A stretch of 64,000 bases of DNA from Tenrec ecaudatus. Lineage: Eukaryota > Chordata > Mammalia > Afrosoricida > Tenrecidae. The position numbers and the translations under genes were made by a program. The first letter of the stretch is position 1. Each line of letters opens with the position of its first letter. The stretch spans positions 13,971,497 through 14,035,496 of the forward strand of contig NC_134542.1 in NCBI RefSeq assembly GCF_050624435.1, written 5' to 3'. Under the pieces are notes generated by a model that saw only the letters and a list, made by a program, of their open reading frames with translations, had not been told where the DNA came from and searched no databases. Positions 1 through 10,339 of the stretch are shown here, in pieces.

Positions 1-319
1 CTTCTTTGCAATGGGAACAAATATGGATCTTTTCCAGTCAATTGGTTATGTGGTTGTGTTCCAATTCCGTGGCCTTGACTAGCGAGTAACTTCCAGTGGT
101 TTATTAGCTCGCTGACACATTGAAGTTCGCATTCTGTCCCTTCTCGGAGCTTTGCAGTGCAGCTTGAATTTCTGCCTTCAGCGCTATCACTTCATGGTCA
201 TATACTAGCTCTTATACATGTTTGAATATCAACTAGTCATTTTTGATAACGCGACTGTGCATTCTGTCTAACTTCTGTTTCTTGCACTCATACATTTTGC
301 TGATAGAATCTTTTTCTTA
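1..319 (-). mobile_element. RTE (BovB-clade) LINE fragment, central part
   Basis: Read on the minus strand, this matches the part of an RTE non-LTR retrotransposon just after the first reverse-transcriptase motifs. The same text recurs at 37140-37440 and 59420-59640, including the stretch about a weighting such as ATGGATCTxTTCCAGTCA. The copy is open at the window edge and full of stops. It is interrupted by an L1-type insertion and resumes at 1421, where the flanking word TAGAATCTTT is repeated, so both parts are one old element. Confidence 0.8.
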
Positions 320-1420
320 ATTAAATACTTTTATTGGGGGCTCTTCCATCTCTTATCACAATCCATACATTCATCCATTGTGTCAAGCACATTTGTACAA
401 ATGCTGCCATCATCATTTTCAAAGCATTTTCTTTCTACTTGAACCCTTGATATCAGCTCCTCATTTCCTCCCCTCCCCCTGCCCTCCCTCATGAACCCTT
501 GATAAGCTGTAGATGACTATTTTCACATTTTACATTGTCCTCTGCTGCCCACAACCCACTTTTCTGTTGCTCATCCCTCTGGGAGGGAGCTATATGTCCA
601 TTCTTGTGATCAATTCACCTTTTCTCTCCCCACCTTCACCTGATCCTCCTGGTAGCTTTATTCTCATTGTAGGCCCTGAGGGGTTTATCTAGCCTGCATT
701 CCCTGTGTTGTAGGTTCCCTGGAGTGTGCATGTTTTGGTCTAATCTGATTTGTAAGGTAGAACTGAGGTCATGATAGTGTGGGGAAGGAAGTATTTAAGA
801 ACTAGAAGAAAGTTATGTTTCATTGGTGCTATACTGCACCCTGACTGGCTCATCTCTTCCTTGTGACCTTTCTGTGAGGGGATGTCCAATTGTCTACAGA
901 TGGGTTTTGAGTCTCCACTCCATGCCCCCCTCACATTCACATTGGGTGTGATTTTGTTCTGGGTCTTAAATGTCTGATACTTGATCCCATCAACATCTCA
1001 TGATCACACAGGCTGGTGTGCTTCTTCCACGTGGGATTTGTTGCTTCTCAGCTAGATGGTTGCTTGTTTATCTTCAAGCCTTTAAGACCCAGATGCTTTA
1101 TATGACCCTTTTAGACAGCAGCCTGGGGTAATTGCTGCTCACTGTGGGACCAGAATGCTGGCAGGGGCTCAGGTCTGGAGCCCATGAGCCCATACAATGA
1201 GCCATTACAATGTCAGTGCATTCTCGGTTCACTTTGTGAGTGAGAATCAAAAAAAAAACAAAACAGGGATCTGAGTCAGACCCCAGTACCCTGATTCTAA
1301 TTTTAGCACTCAGCCTCCCAGTCTCATTCTTCTTACCTCTTAATTTTCTGGTCTGGCAGCAGGAGCTCCGGGTGGGTAAATCTACCCCTCTCTCGGACTG
1401 TAAATCTTTAAGAAAAAAAC
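320..1420 (-). mobile_element. L1-type 3'-end insertion inside RTE
   Basis: The right-hand end of the element lies at 320 and reads on the minus strand as a polyadenylation signal AATAAAAG followed by the 3' tail. The next 780 bases follow the family seen at 9411, 14213, 42712 and 59643. From about 1105 to 1420 the text no longer follows the family and may be an inverted or older 5' piece. The target duplication TAGAATCTTT flanks it (304-313 and 1421-1430). There is no reading frame. Confidence 0.75.
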
Positions 1421-2185
1421 TAGAATCTTTATTATTGAACGTTGAGGCTTAATTTCTTTTCTTTACCTTTACCAGTTGGAGATATGTTGAACATATTGCT
1501 ACCTTTGGGGATTTTGATTCATTATAATACTCTACTTTGTCTTCTCATGTTGCCTTTTGAATTATTCTATTAAAGTTTGCTTCGTTATTGCTTCCATTTC
1601 AGTTGGCTCCACTGAGTTAAAGAGCAAAAGTCAAAGTTTCTTTTCACATTCATTTCAGTCTTTCTTTTAACAAACTTTTGCTTTTTTTCATGTATGATGT
1701 TTTTATTGTCATCCTGTAGCTTTTGTCATGGGGTTCTTGATATCATTGCACATTCAGGTGAGGTTATAGTTTCAGGTGAGGTTATATAAAACTGAAGGTT
1801 ATATTTTGACTATAAAGGATTTGTTTACATTAATTTTTCTGCTTACCTAAACTTCTACTTTAGTATTTGATGATCTGCCCACAGCCAGTCGCAGGCTTTG
1901 TTTTGACTAATGGCATTGAGCTTATTCATGGTCTCTTCCCAAAGATGCAATAACGGACTCCTATGCATTTTTTTCGGAGGTTAACATGGGCAATCACCAT
2001 TTAAGTTGTTGAAAAAATATTTTTAATGAAGAAATATTTGATGTTTCAAGATTCTATCATATGATCTCAAGATGATTTCTTCCACCAAGGTCATATTTTC
2101 CCTACTTTTAATTTAACTCTTTGTTTCCAAATCTTACATTCTAATCACTAGTAATAGTCAATGCATCTTGATTGTAGGGTTCCCC
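1421..2185 (-). mobile_element. RTE LINE fragment, endonuclease-RT linker side
   Basis: Continuation of the RTE at 1-319 after the L1 insertion. It passes through text equivalent to 38100-38870: the block before CATGGTCTCTTCCCA-type words (about 1940), the ATTCTATCATATGATCTC block (2050) and the word AATGCATCTTGATTG at about 2160. Heavy base decay, no open frame. Confidence 0.7.
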
Positions 2186-2407
2186 CGCCCCAATTTTAGA
2201 GCAAGTTGGTAGAATATATGTTATGGAGGTATCAAGGTCATAGGAAGGAAACTGTCATTTTCCATGGTTATAATGATGCTTGAAATACTGAGGAAATCAC
2301 GGAGACTATCAGGGAAGATTTGCCTACTTTCTTCATAACAGAAACCACATTTGTGAATATTGCGGAGTCCATCAACAGGATGCAATGCATCCGTGTATAG
2401 TAATAAG
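2186..2407. other. Unassigned A+T-rich sequence
   Basis: The RTE match fades here. No repeat, coding or RNA signal is visible; it may be decayed RTE. Confidence 0.4.
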
Positions 2408-2500
2408 TTCAGGGTTCACGGTGACATAGTGGTTGCACCTTTGTCTTAGATGCGGGAGCTCAAGTTTGATCCCCAGCCGTGCAGCCACCACCAGCATCAA
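2408..2500 (+). repeat. tRNA-derived SINE-like remnant
   Basis: The phrase 'GTGACATAGTGGTTGCAC ... GCGGGAGCTCAAGTTTGATCCCC' has the spacing of pol III A and B boxes; GTTTGATCCCC is a plausible decayed B box. It differs from the AfroSINE head at 2874. The sequence from 2500 to 2870 has no assignment. Confidence 0.45.
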
Positions 2501-2873
2501 TCAATAGAAATTGGTATTTCATCATCACTAAATGTGTTTTGTGTGAAAGGTCCAGACTAAACAAACCATGAAGAAAGATTTGGTGATTTATTTCTAGAAA
2601 TCCAAGACTGAAAATGCTCTCGTTCACACGATACTATGTGCATTCACCCCTGAGGATACCAAAAATTGGGCATCATTTAGTTCTATTCTGCACAGAAACA
2701 ATATAAGTTAGTGAGCAACCTTGTCAATAACTACATCAACACCATAAATAAATTGTTTAGGGTATTATCATAACAAGAAGCACAGACTACTGAACAAGTG
2801 AAATCCGTATCACTTAATATTTAGTTTTACATGATATACTTATCATTTATTCTTCCCCTGAATTTCATTATGA

Positions 2874-3072
2874 AGCTCTTGTGAGTCTGTGGTTAAAGCA
2901 TGTAGCTGCTAATCCACAGTTGGGTGGTTTGAAACTTCCACTTCCTTGGCAGGAGAACGATGTAGCCATCTGTTTTCATCGAGATGTAAACCTTGGTAGC
3001 CTTCGGTGCATTCCCACTCTGTTCTCGTGGGTTGCTACGAGTGAAAGGAACACAGCAGAAATTGATTAGTAT
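2874..3072 (+). mobile_element. AfroSINE
   Basis: The tRNA-like head (GTGGTTAAAGCATGTAGCTGCTAA) is followed by the AfroSINE body, with the GGTAGCCTTCGGTGCATT zone near 3000 and a decayed end near 3060. The short open frame over it is incidental. Degenerate copy. Confidence 0.65.
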
Positions 3073-3287
3073 TTTATCATGCTTGTATCAATAGTGGTAC
3101 AGCTCTAAAAATACCAATCAACACAGAAAAGGATGTTATTCTTGTTGTTGAAAGGTAACACCGAATTGTTTCCAACTTATTGATAATCTATATACAATAG
3201 AACAAACAACAACAACAACAAAACGCTCAGCCTTGAGTCAATTTCACAACTGCTGTCAGGTTAGAGGCCAATTTTGCAGGCACTGTG

Positions 3288-3750
3288 TGTGTTAGGCTGG
3301 GTTGAATAGAGAAAAAAATTCAGTGACACATATGTAAGAAAGAGCTTTATATAAGAAGTAATTACATATCAAGCAACCATCCCAGCTCAGTCTGATATCG
3401 AGTCCACAAGTCCATTACTAGCCCATAAGTCCCTCTTCAGACTCACATAGCCACATAAAATGATGAAGAATGCAGGAAGATCCCAGGCTGGTGGGTGCAA
3501 AGTCTTGTGGGTCCAATGGCAGTGGCTGCATTACAGGGCTCACAGGGTTCAGGGTGGCTCCAGCAGCTCTCCAAGAGTCTCAACAGCAGGAAGGCAAAGG
3601 CAGAGAGAGCGAGGGGCAGGTTCCCAGGACCCTCCTTATGAGAAGGCCACGCCCACAAGAGGTACCATCAAGCTGTGACCTGATTGATAGGCTAGATTCC
3701 ACCCCTACATTGCCTATACCAAGTTGACAATAAATTATGTAACTACCACA
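3288..3750 (-). mobile_element. Solo LTR, TGTGGTAG...TAACACA family
   Basis: Reverse-orientation copy starting TGTGTTAG and ending CTACCACA. About a dozen copies of this 420-590 bp family lie in the window, several with 5-bp target duplications, as expected for a class III (ERVL/MaLR-like) LTR. Flanks here are CTGTG and CTCTG. It splits an RTE 3' end. No internal viral genes are present. Confidence 0.7.
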
Positions 3751-4081
3751 CTCTGTGAATCCATCTCCTTGACAATCTTCCTTTTTCACTAACTTTGCAC
3801 CAAGCATAATGTCCTTCTCCAGGGACTAGGCTTTCTTTATTACAGATCCAAAATATGTGAAATAAAGTCTCTTCATTTTTGCTGGTAAGGAATATTCTGT
3901 TTTCACTTTATCCAAGACAAACTTGTATGTTATGGCCAGATTGATACCATCAGTATTCTTTACCAAGACTATACTTCCAATGAATCAATTCTTTATTTTA
4001 AACTGTGAAAAATCACTTTTATTCTTTCTTTACTCCCATTTTCATAGTTCTGCATGATAGCAAAAGTTTATTAATCCCAGG

Positions 4082-4235
4082 TGTGTTAAGTAGGGTTCTC
4101 TAGAGAAACAAAACCAGGATGCATATGAATATATATATATAATATATGAAGATAGGTCTATATGGTAAGGAGGACTATATAGCTAATAGCCTCCTTATTG
4201 ATATGAGACAAATAAAAATGCCATGACTTAAAACA
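4082..4235 (-). mobile_element. LTR fragment, same family
   Basis: Starts TGTGTTAA and follows the family for about 90 bases (CTCTAGAGAAACAAAACCAG), then an AT-rich tract. It interrupts the RTE, which resumes near 4245. The right edge is uncertain. Confidence 0.5.
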
Positions 4236-4599
4236 AGGAGCAGCTTGTACTCCTAAGTGCCATCCTCAGTCTTCCAAACTTAAAAATGGTCATGTGCAGC
4301 AGAGTTGCCTAATGAAATACATTCTTTGATTTCTTGACTGCTGTTTCCATGAACATTGATTGTGGATCTATGCAGGATTAAATTCTTGAAACTTCAACCG
4401 TTTCTCTAGATCCCATTCTACTTTCAGTCTAATCAGTTGTGAGGATTTTCTTTTCCTAAGAGTTATAGCCATGATTGGATGCTGTCCTCCACCATCTTCA
4501 TCAAGTGCTTCAAACCCTCATGGCTACCAGCAAATAAGGTTGTGGCCTCTGCATGTACCGGGCTGTTAATAAACCATCCTCAAACGCTGCTTCCTCAAC

Positions 4600-5790
4600 A
4601 AAGTAGAGCTCACCTATGCGATTTGGATGGGGCAACATTCTCAGGGCTCTCATTTGCTAATGAGGTAAGATTCAAAATAAACAGCGACACATATTCTTTT
4701 AATCAGAAAGGGAAAGTAGAATATAAAGTATTAGGTATACTTAAAGTAAGCAATTTGCTTAATATTGATCTTATTGTTTTTGCGTTTGAACCATAATCCA
4801 ATGACAGGAGGTCATTTTCTTTGTGAATTTAATTACATATGGAGAATAATTAATTTTTTTCATGGTCTCAGTTTCCACCAGCAAAACAGTTCTCCCTTGT
4901 AACACAACACTTTCCCACCATATTCATTTTATGTTTTGCATATACAGAAACAAGTAGTAAAATAATCTCAGTAATCCCTTTATTAAGTGGGATAATTGTG
5001 TATTCCCATTGCAAAATAAATGCTGGCTGCTTACCTAATATGCTAATGTGATATTTAAATAAAATTTCATGGTGGTTTTCCAGCTCAAAGCCTCTAGAAG
5101 TCGTGAGATTGCATCATTGAAAGTCAGAATTTTAACATGCTAATTTTAATATTTTACAAAGCTTTACTAAATAAAACACCCACAAAGCAGATTTTTAAAA
5201 AATATTATTTTTAAGTGTTAGGATTTAATACCTGTATTATATTATTTCATAGTTCAATCTCATAAAGTAAAATTGTACAATTGCTACCAGAGTCCATTTC
5301 CAGAGTCTTTATTTACGTGGACTCATTGACATCGTCTCCCTCTTGCCCTCCCGCACCACTGTACCCTCTTCCCCCACAACCCTTATTTTACTTGCTGTCC
5401 CAATGGGTTCATCAATCCTGGGTTTCATATACCAAAAACTGGAAAAACCTATTACACTACTTCAAGAGGGTGACCTCCTATGACATAAACCTAGAACAGA
5501 ATCCTTGACAGTGTTGATACAGGAAACATTGACTTTTCAGTGTGAGTAAACTGATAGCTAAGTTTGATGGTTAACAGTGTTCAGCTATCTGACCATTGGT
5601 ATATAGCATGTTCTTTTACACAGAAAATCATATTTCTTTAAAATTATGTTCTGTTCGATATTTTCTCACAGCAACATACTTGGACTTTATATTCATCACT
5701 ATTAAGTTGATCAAAACCCTCCTCTTTTCAACTCAGATCTCCTTCATTTTCAATTACATCTTTTAGGTTGATATTTTTAAAGACATTTTA
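4600..5790. repeat. Block A, copy 1 (paralogous with 39340-39910 and 42266-42697)
   Basis: Not attributable to RTE, L1, LTR or SINE. By eye it aligns base for base with a second copy 35 kb away: GATTTGGATGG, GGTAAGATTCA, TTAATCAGAAAG, GTGAATTTAATTAC, GCTAATGTGATATTTA, TTTCAGTGTGAGT and GTTCAGCTAT all occur in the same order. Identity looks like three quarters. RTE sequence flanks both copies at equivalent points. Copy 1 alone carries an old L1 piece at 5185-5495; copy 2 alone carries a 2.3 kb L1-type insertion at nearly the same point. Confidence 0.7.
5185..5495 (+). mobile_element. Old L1 3'-end fragment
   Basis: Resembles an old L1 3' untranslated end: AGTTCAATC near 5252, then TTCATCAATCCTGGGTTTCATAT at 5408. 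A related piece lies at 11650-11880. It interrupts block A copy 1 between GCAGATTTTT and ACAGAATCC, and is absent from copy 2. Confidence 0.45.
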
Positions 5791-6445
5791 ATCCATGCAT
5801 CTGATTGCATGCTTGCTCAATTTCAGGCAGCAGTAGATGGAAGAAATCTTATAATTCTTCATTTTGGGCTTTATTGTTGGCTTGTAAATTTCAAAGTGGT
5901 CATATTTCATGAACTTTTTTGTATGTGTATTTTAAGATAGAGCTTGTAATGTTCTTTTTGATTACGAATGTGGCATTATTTCTCTGAAATTTGTCACAAA
6001 TTCTTGACACTTTATACCAAATGGCTGTCAGATACAAAATCACAGTAGCAGCCAACCGTAGCTCATTAATGCCTAGGATATCCAAGTTTGTTTTCCATTT
6101 CATTCTCAAAGACTTCCAATTTTTTTAGATTCATACAATGGACATTACACCTTCATATCCTATTCATGGATATTAGAAGATATTTCTTCTTATTTCATGT
6201 CTTACCTCATCGGCAAATGAGGTTTTGAAAAGTTTGCCCAATCCAAGTTTTTAAGGTCAGCTCTATTTTGATGAAGCAGCTTTGTTTGCTCTGTATTTTG
6301 AGAGCCTCTTAGTCAGAGGAGCACAACCATTGGAACTAGAACAGACTGCTCTTAATAAAACATTCAGGGACTAATCTTTTACGACTTAATTTCCTCGTTC
6401 CTTTTCCTAGCCTATGCAGAAGCTCTACTGAAACCCTTCCCCCAC
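5790..6445 (-). mobile_element. RTE LINE 5' part, endonuclease end
   Basis: Minus-strand RTE endonuclease-side text: GCTTGCTCAATTTCAGGCAGC, TTGGCTTGTAAATTTCAAA, then GTTCTTTTTGATTACGAATG, AGCTCATTAATGCCTAGGAT and the 5' region ending near 6445. In the intact element about 1.6 kb separates this from the part at 4590; block A sits in its place. Confidence 0.75.
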
Positions 6446-6544
6446 AGTTATTTGTAGTCCTGGGGGGATAGCTTCCAGTACCAATAACAACATACAAATC
6501 ACCACAGTGTGATAAGTTGACAGCATTTCTTCTCCATTATGTTG

Positions 6545-6891
6545 TTTTCTTAGGTGCTCTTGAATCTGCCCTGCGCAATCCATGGTAATTTCGGTATTCT
6601 TCACCAACACTATAATTCAAATAAATCAAGTCTTCATATTTTCTTACCACTGTCCAACTCTCACATGTGTTTTAAACAATGGAAAATACCACAGTGTTAG
6701 TCAGGTAGTGCTCAGTCCTCAAAAGTCACATCTTTATTCTTCAACATTTAAAAAACAGTGTGCCCAAGGAAGCCCACTGCTTCCATGAACATTCCTTTTT
6801 CATTCAAGGATCTGAAATCCTTGACAACTTCAACCTTTACCATGCTGTGTCTATTGGTCCAGTTGTGTGTTTGCATGTGTGTGTTTGTGTA
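6545..6891 (-). mobile_element. RTE LINE fragment, C-terminal RT zone
   Basis: Matches the zone with TTCTTCACCAACACTATAATTC at 6598 and TGACAACTTCAACCTTTACC near 6822, equivalent to 36430-36530. It is broken by an LTR at 6892. Confidence 0.7.
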
Positions 6892-7477
6892 TGTGGTAGT
6901 CACATAATCTGATGTCAATTTGGAACTTGAGAGAATTAAGAGTGAAGGAGTGGAGTCTAGTCTGTCAACCGGGTCATAGCCAATGAGGTGTCTGTGTGGG
7001 CATGGCCTTCTCCTGAGGATTCTGATAAATCTGGTTTTTCCTCCTTGGAGGCAGGAGAGACTCTGTGCTCACCCTCTTGCAGACTCTCTACTGACAAGGC
7101 TGACTTCCTGTGAGACATCCCTGAGGAGAAGACACAGGGCACTACACTGCTAGACCCTATCCCTGGGGGCTGGAGAAACCACGTGGAGAGACCCCTGCCA
7201 ATGCTGAGAGGCTTACAACACCACTGGATCCAAAGACTTTCTATCTACTGGCCTGTGATCATCCTGCACTCAGCGTCAATGCATGTGTTTCGTGAGTCTG
7301 AAGAGGACTTTATATATTGGTATCGAACATATGGACTAATATCAGACTTACAGGCTTGGACTGGACAGGACTGGGTTGGGATGCTTTCTTAATGTATAAT
7401 TATCTTTTCTATAAAACTCTCTCTTATACACATGAGTTTATATGGATTTGTTTCTCTAGTCTACCTGGATTAACACA
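6892..7477 (+). mobile_element. Solo LTR, TGTGGTAG family
   Basis: Full-length forward copy of about 586 bp from TGTGGTAGTCACATAATCTG to TTAACACA, with the family words TGTCAATTTGG, GGCCTGTGATC and TTGTTTCTCTAGTC. Flanks GTGTA and GTGTG could be a decayed 5-bp duplication. Open frames inside it are accidental. Confidence 0.7.
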
Positions 7478-7584
7478 GTGTGTATATTGACATATAACCC
7501 ATGCTTTATATATGAGATTTCTACAAACCCGGTGCTCTGAATTTAAGCCCTACAACCTGAACTGGCGTGTACAACTACTGCTCT

Positions 7585-8265
7585 TGCCGCATCTTGCTTG
7601 ATGGCATTGAGTGTCTAAAAAACTTGTTCCCACAGATGTAGCAAAATTGAGTCCTGTGTATTCCACCAGGAAATTTCTCTGTGTATGGCCAGTCACATTT
7701 ATATTGCTGAAAAAAGTAATTTGCAAGGAAAATATCATTGGTTTTACAAAATTCTACCCTGTGATCTTCAGTCCTGTATTGCTCAAAATTGATCCTTAGT
7801 CTTTGTTTCCAATTTTACACTCCAATTGTGAGTACTTACCAATGCATCTTGATTACATTTTGAGAAAGCTTAGATGGAAGAACTTGGTAGAATCTTCTCA
7901 CTCTTCTTCATTGGTTGTCGTGTTTGGTGTTTAATTTGAATAATAATTATATTAGCTGGTCTTCCCAGCAAATGTGTAGATCTGATCCTAACAGACAACT
8001 TCTTATTCCAAGATAGATCTTTGACTGTTTTTTTTTTGACAATCAATGAGCAGCCATTCAACTTAAATAAGTCATTGCTGACAAAGTAAACCATATCAAT
8101 TTCTGACTAAAATGGGCAGTCAGTCTATTTCATTACCAACACCCAGCATAATGATCTTTATACATTCCACTTTATCACGGACAAATGTCACTTTTCCTGG
8201 GTTTGTATTTTATACATTTCATGTTCTGATTATTAACAAATATTTTTAGCCATTTCTTCTCAGGT
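7585..8265 (-). mobile_element. RTE LINE fragment, endonuclease zone
   Basis: Read on the minus strand, this covers the endonuclease part: CATTGAGTGTCT, CCCACAGATGTAGCAAAATTG, AATGCATCTTGATTAC at 7842, TTTGAATAATAATTATATTAGC at 7937 and CACCCAGCATAATG at 8141. It probably belongs to the same insertion as 6545-6891, with the middle lost. Confidence 0.75.
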
Positions 8266-8593
8266 TGAGTTGAGAGCTAGGGACTAGGGAGCCCGCAGGC
8301 AGAGGGGGAAATGAGACCCAGCAGGAAGCTCTGGGAATGGCAGGATGCCTGGAGGGTTGATTTTGACAGACTAGGATCAGTTTATATCTTAAACCTGGAG
8401 GCATCTGCCACCTAGGCTGATGTTAAACTCCAAAGCCACAACACCCATGACTCTGTGCTGACCCATTTCTTGCTTCTTTCCCTGTCCATAGCACGGGCAG
8501 AGCGTGAGCAGGTGTATGATCAGACCTGAGCGATGTGGCCAGGCCTGGGACTGTTTCATTCATAACCTGGAGACACAGACATTTGATACACAC
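8266..8593. other. Unassigned, single-copy-like
   Basis: Less A+T-rich than the surroundings. No repeat match and no convincing coding frame. Confidence 0.4.
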
Positions 8594-8601
8594 CCTTAGA
8601 C

Positions 8602-8790
8602 TAGCAGTTCTCAACCTGTGGGTCGTGACCCCTTTGGAGGTCGAACAACCCTTTCACAGGGGTCGCCCAATTCAGTGGCAAAATGACAATTATGAAGTAG
8701 CAACAAAAATAATTTGATGCTTGGGGGGGTCACCACCACATGAGGAACTGTATGAAAGGGTCACGGCATTAGGGAGGTTGAGAACCACTG
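8602..8790. mobile_element. SPIN-like non-autonomous hAT transposon
   Basis: A 189-bp element with terminal inverted repeats (left CAGTTCTCAACCTGTGGGTC, right GGTTGAGAACCACTG) and the internal words CGACCCTTTCACAGGGGTCG-type and GGGGTCACCACCACATGAGG. It is flanked by a perfect 8-bp direct repeat, CCTTAGAC (8594-8601 and 8791-8798), which is the hAT signature. Ends and interior match my memory of the SPIN non-autonomous family, which spread horizontally among tetrapods including tenrec. Too short to encode a transposase. Confidence 0.85.
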
Positions 8791-8798
8791 CCTTAGAC

Positions 8799-9089
8799 AG
8801 AGCTATTTCAGAGGCAACAGGAACTCTGCTTTCCACTTGCCGTTTGTGGTCTTGAGTCCATTCTTCTGTTTGAAAGACCAAGGACTGATCATTACCTCGA
8901 AGCAGGTGCAACAGTTAGGCGCAATTGAGACGTTCTCCATCAGCAAACAAAGGCTCCACAGCTTCTCTGCTCCATCCAGGTCTCCATGACCAACTCTGCC
9001 TTGTGGAGATGAGGCTCCCTCTTGTTTGGAGGGTCTTCCAATCTGAGGGTTCACCTTCGAGACCGATTTCAGATCCTTTCCCACGCTAC
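8799..9089. other. Unassigned, single-copy-like
   Basis: Continuation of the host sequence of the SPIN-like insertion. The minus strand is open for 96 codons over 8803-9093, but I recognise no domain, and the frame may be chance. Confidence 0.35.
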
Positions 9090-9290
9090 TCATTAGCTTT
9101 GCAGTTGCTAATCCTTCAGAGTGGCCAGCTATTCCTTCTTCCTAACTTGTCTTCACTTATAAACGCCTCTAAAGCTCCCAACATCAGTGACCCTGCTAGT
9201 ATTTCCAATATTAGACGCATAGCTTCCCTTTTCATCGCAATGAGCTAGCAGTTCAGTTTCACAAGCTGAGAGGCACATTGGGGAGTAGGC
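9090..9290 (-). mobile_element. RTE LINE 5' end fragment
   Basis: Contains GCAGTTGCTAATCCTTCAGA, TTCCTTCTTCCTAACTTGTC and AGTGACCCTGCTAGTATTTC, matching the reverse complement of the 5' ends at 17600-17850 and 48905-49190. Confidence 0.65.
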
Positions 9291-9410
9291 CGAAATAATC
9301 AAGAACTCAAACTACACATAGCACCGAACAAACCTGGTTGGAAGACCTCTTCAAAGAGCAAAGATCTCTCTGAAGACTAAAGTGTAAGCAACTGAGAGCA
9401 GGGTATTTTC

Positions 9411-10130
9411 TTTTGAATCATTTTATTGGGGGCTCATACAACTCTTATCATAAGCCACACATCCACTTGTTGTCAGGCACTTTTGTACATTTGTTTCCCT
9501 CATCATTCTCAAAACATTTGCTTTCTACTTGAGCCCTTGCTATCAACTCCTCACTTTTTCTTCTCCCTTCCCACTGTCTCCTCCCCATGAACCCTTGATA
9601 ATTTATAAATTATTATTATTTTGTCATCTTATACCGTCCGACATCTCCCTTCACCCACTTCTCCTCTGTCCATCCCCCAGGGGGGAGGTTATATGTAGAT
9701 CCTTGTAATCTGTTCCCACCTTTCTCCCTCACCCTCCCTCCACCCTCCCGGTATCGCCACTCTCACCGCTGGCCCTGAAGGGATCATCTGTCCTGGATTC
9801 CCTGTGCTTCCACTTCCTATCTGTGCCAGTGCACATCCTCTGGTCCAGCCGGATTTGTAAGGTAGAATTGGGATCATGATACAGGGTGGGTGGGTAGAGG
9901 AAGCGTTTAGGAATAGAGGAAAATTGTATGTTTCATCATTGCTACCCTGCACCCTGACTGGCTCGTCTTCTCCCCGTGGCCCTTCTGCAAGACAATGTCC
10001 AATTGCTCACAGATGGGCCCTGGGTCCCCACTCGGCACTCCCCCTCATTCATAATGCTATGATTTTTTTTTTGGTCTTTGATGCCTGATACCTGATCCCT
10101 TCAATGCCTCACATTCTCACAGGCTGACCC
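9411..10130 (-). mobile_element. L1-type 3'-end insertion with target duplication
   Basis: Minus-strand insertion, 5' truncated, beginning at its 3' end (TTTTATTGGGGGCTCATACA on the plus strand). The target duplication CAGGGTATTTTC is exact (9399-9410 and 10131-10142), which fixes both ends. No reading frame. Confidence 0.9.
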
Positions 10131-10244
10131 CAGGGTATTTTCGCTCTTCCTGTTTGCATACAGAAGCTGGACTCCGACTAAGGATGTATAGAGAACAATC
10201 AATCGGTGCATTTGCAGTGCAGTGTTTATCAAGGGTGATACACA

Positions 10245-10335
10245 TAGACACCCCCACTTGACTGCTAACAGAATGAACAAATATGTCTTGGAAAAACCAC
10301 AGGTCAGTCTGCTCCCCATAAGCAAACCCCAAAGC
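10245..10335 (+). mobile_element. RTE LINE C-terminal remnant
   Basis: AACAGAATGAACAAATATGTCTTGGAA followed by GCTCCCCATAAGCAAAC resembles the same zone at 20853-20920. Short and decayed. Confidence 0.5.
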
Positions 10336-10339
10336 TATC

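Larger units (their letters stand above)
3140..4600 (-). mobile_element. RTE LINE, 3' half, interrupted by two LTR pieces
   Basis: Begins at the RTE 3' tail (TTGTTGTTGAAAGGTAACAC on the plus strand) and runs backward through the C-terminal reverse-transcriptase zone: CCAAGCATAATGTCCTTCTC at 3801, the zone before CATAGTTCTGCATG at 4045, GCAGCAGAGTTGCCTAATG at 4296, then TGACTGCTGTTTCCATGAAC. An LTR lies at 3288-3750 and an LTR piece at 4082. The match stops at about 4590, at a junction shared with 39340, which is the evidence for block A. Confidence 0.8.
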
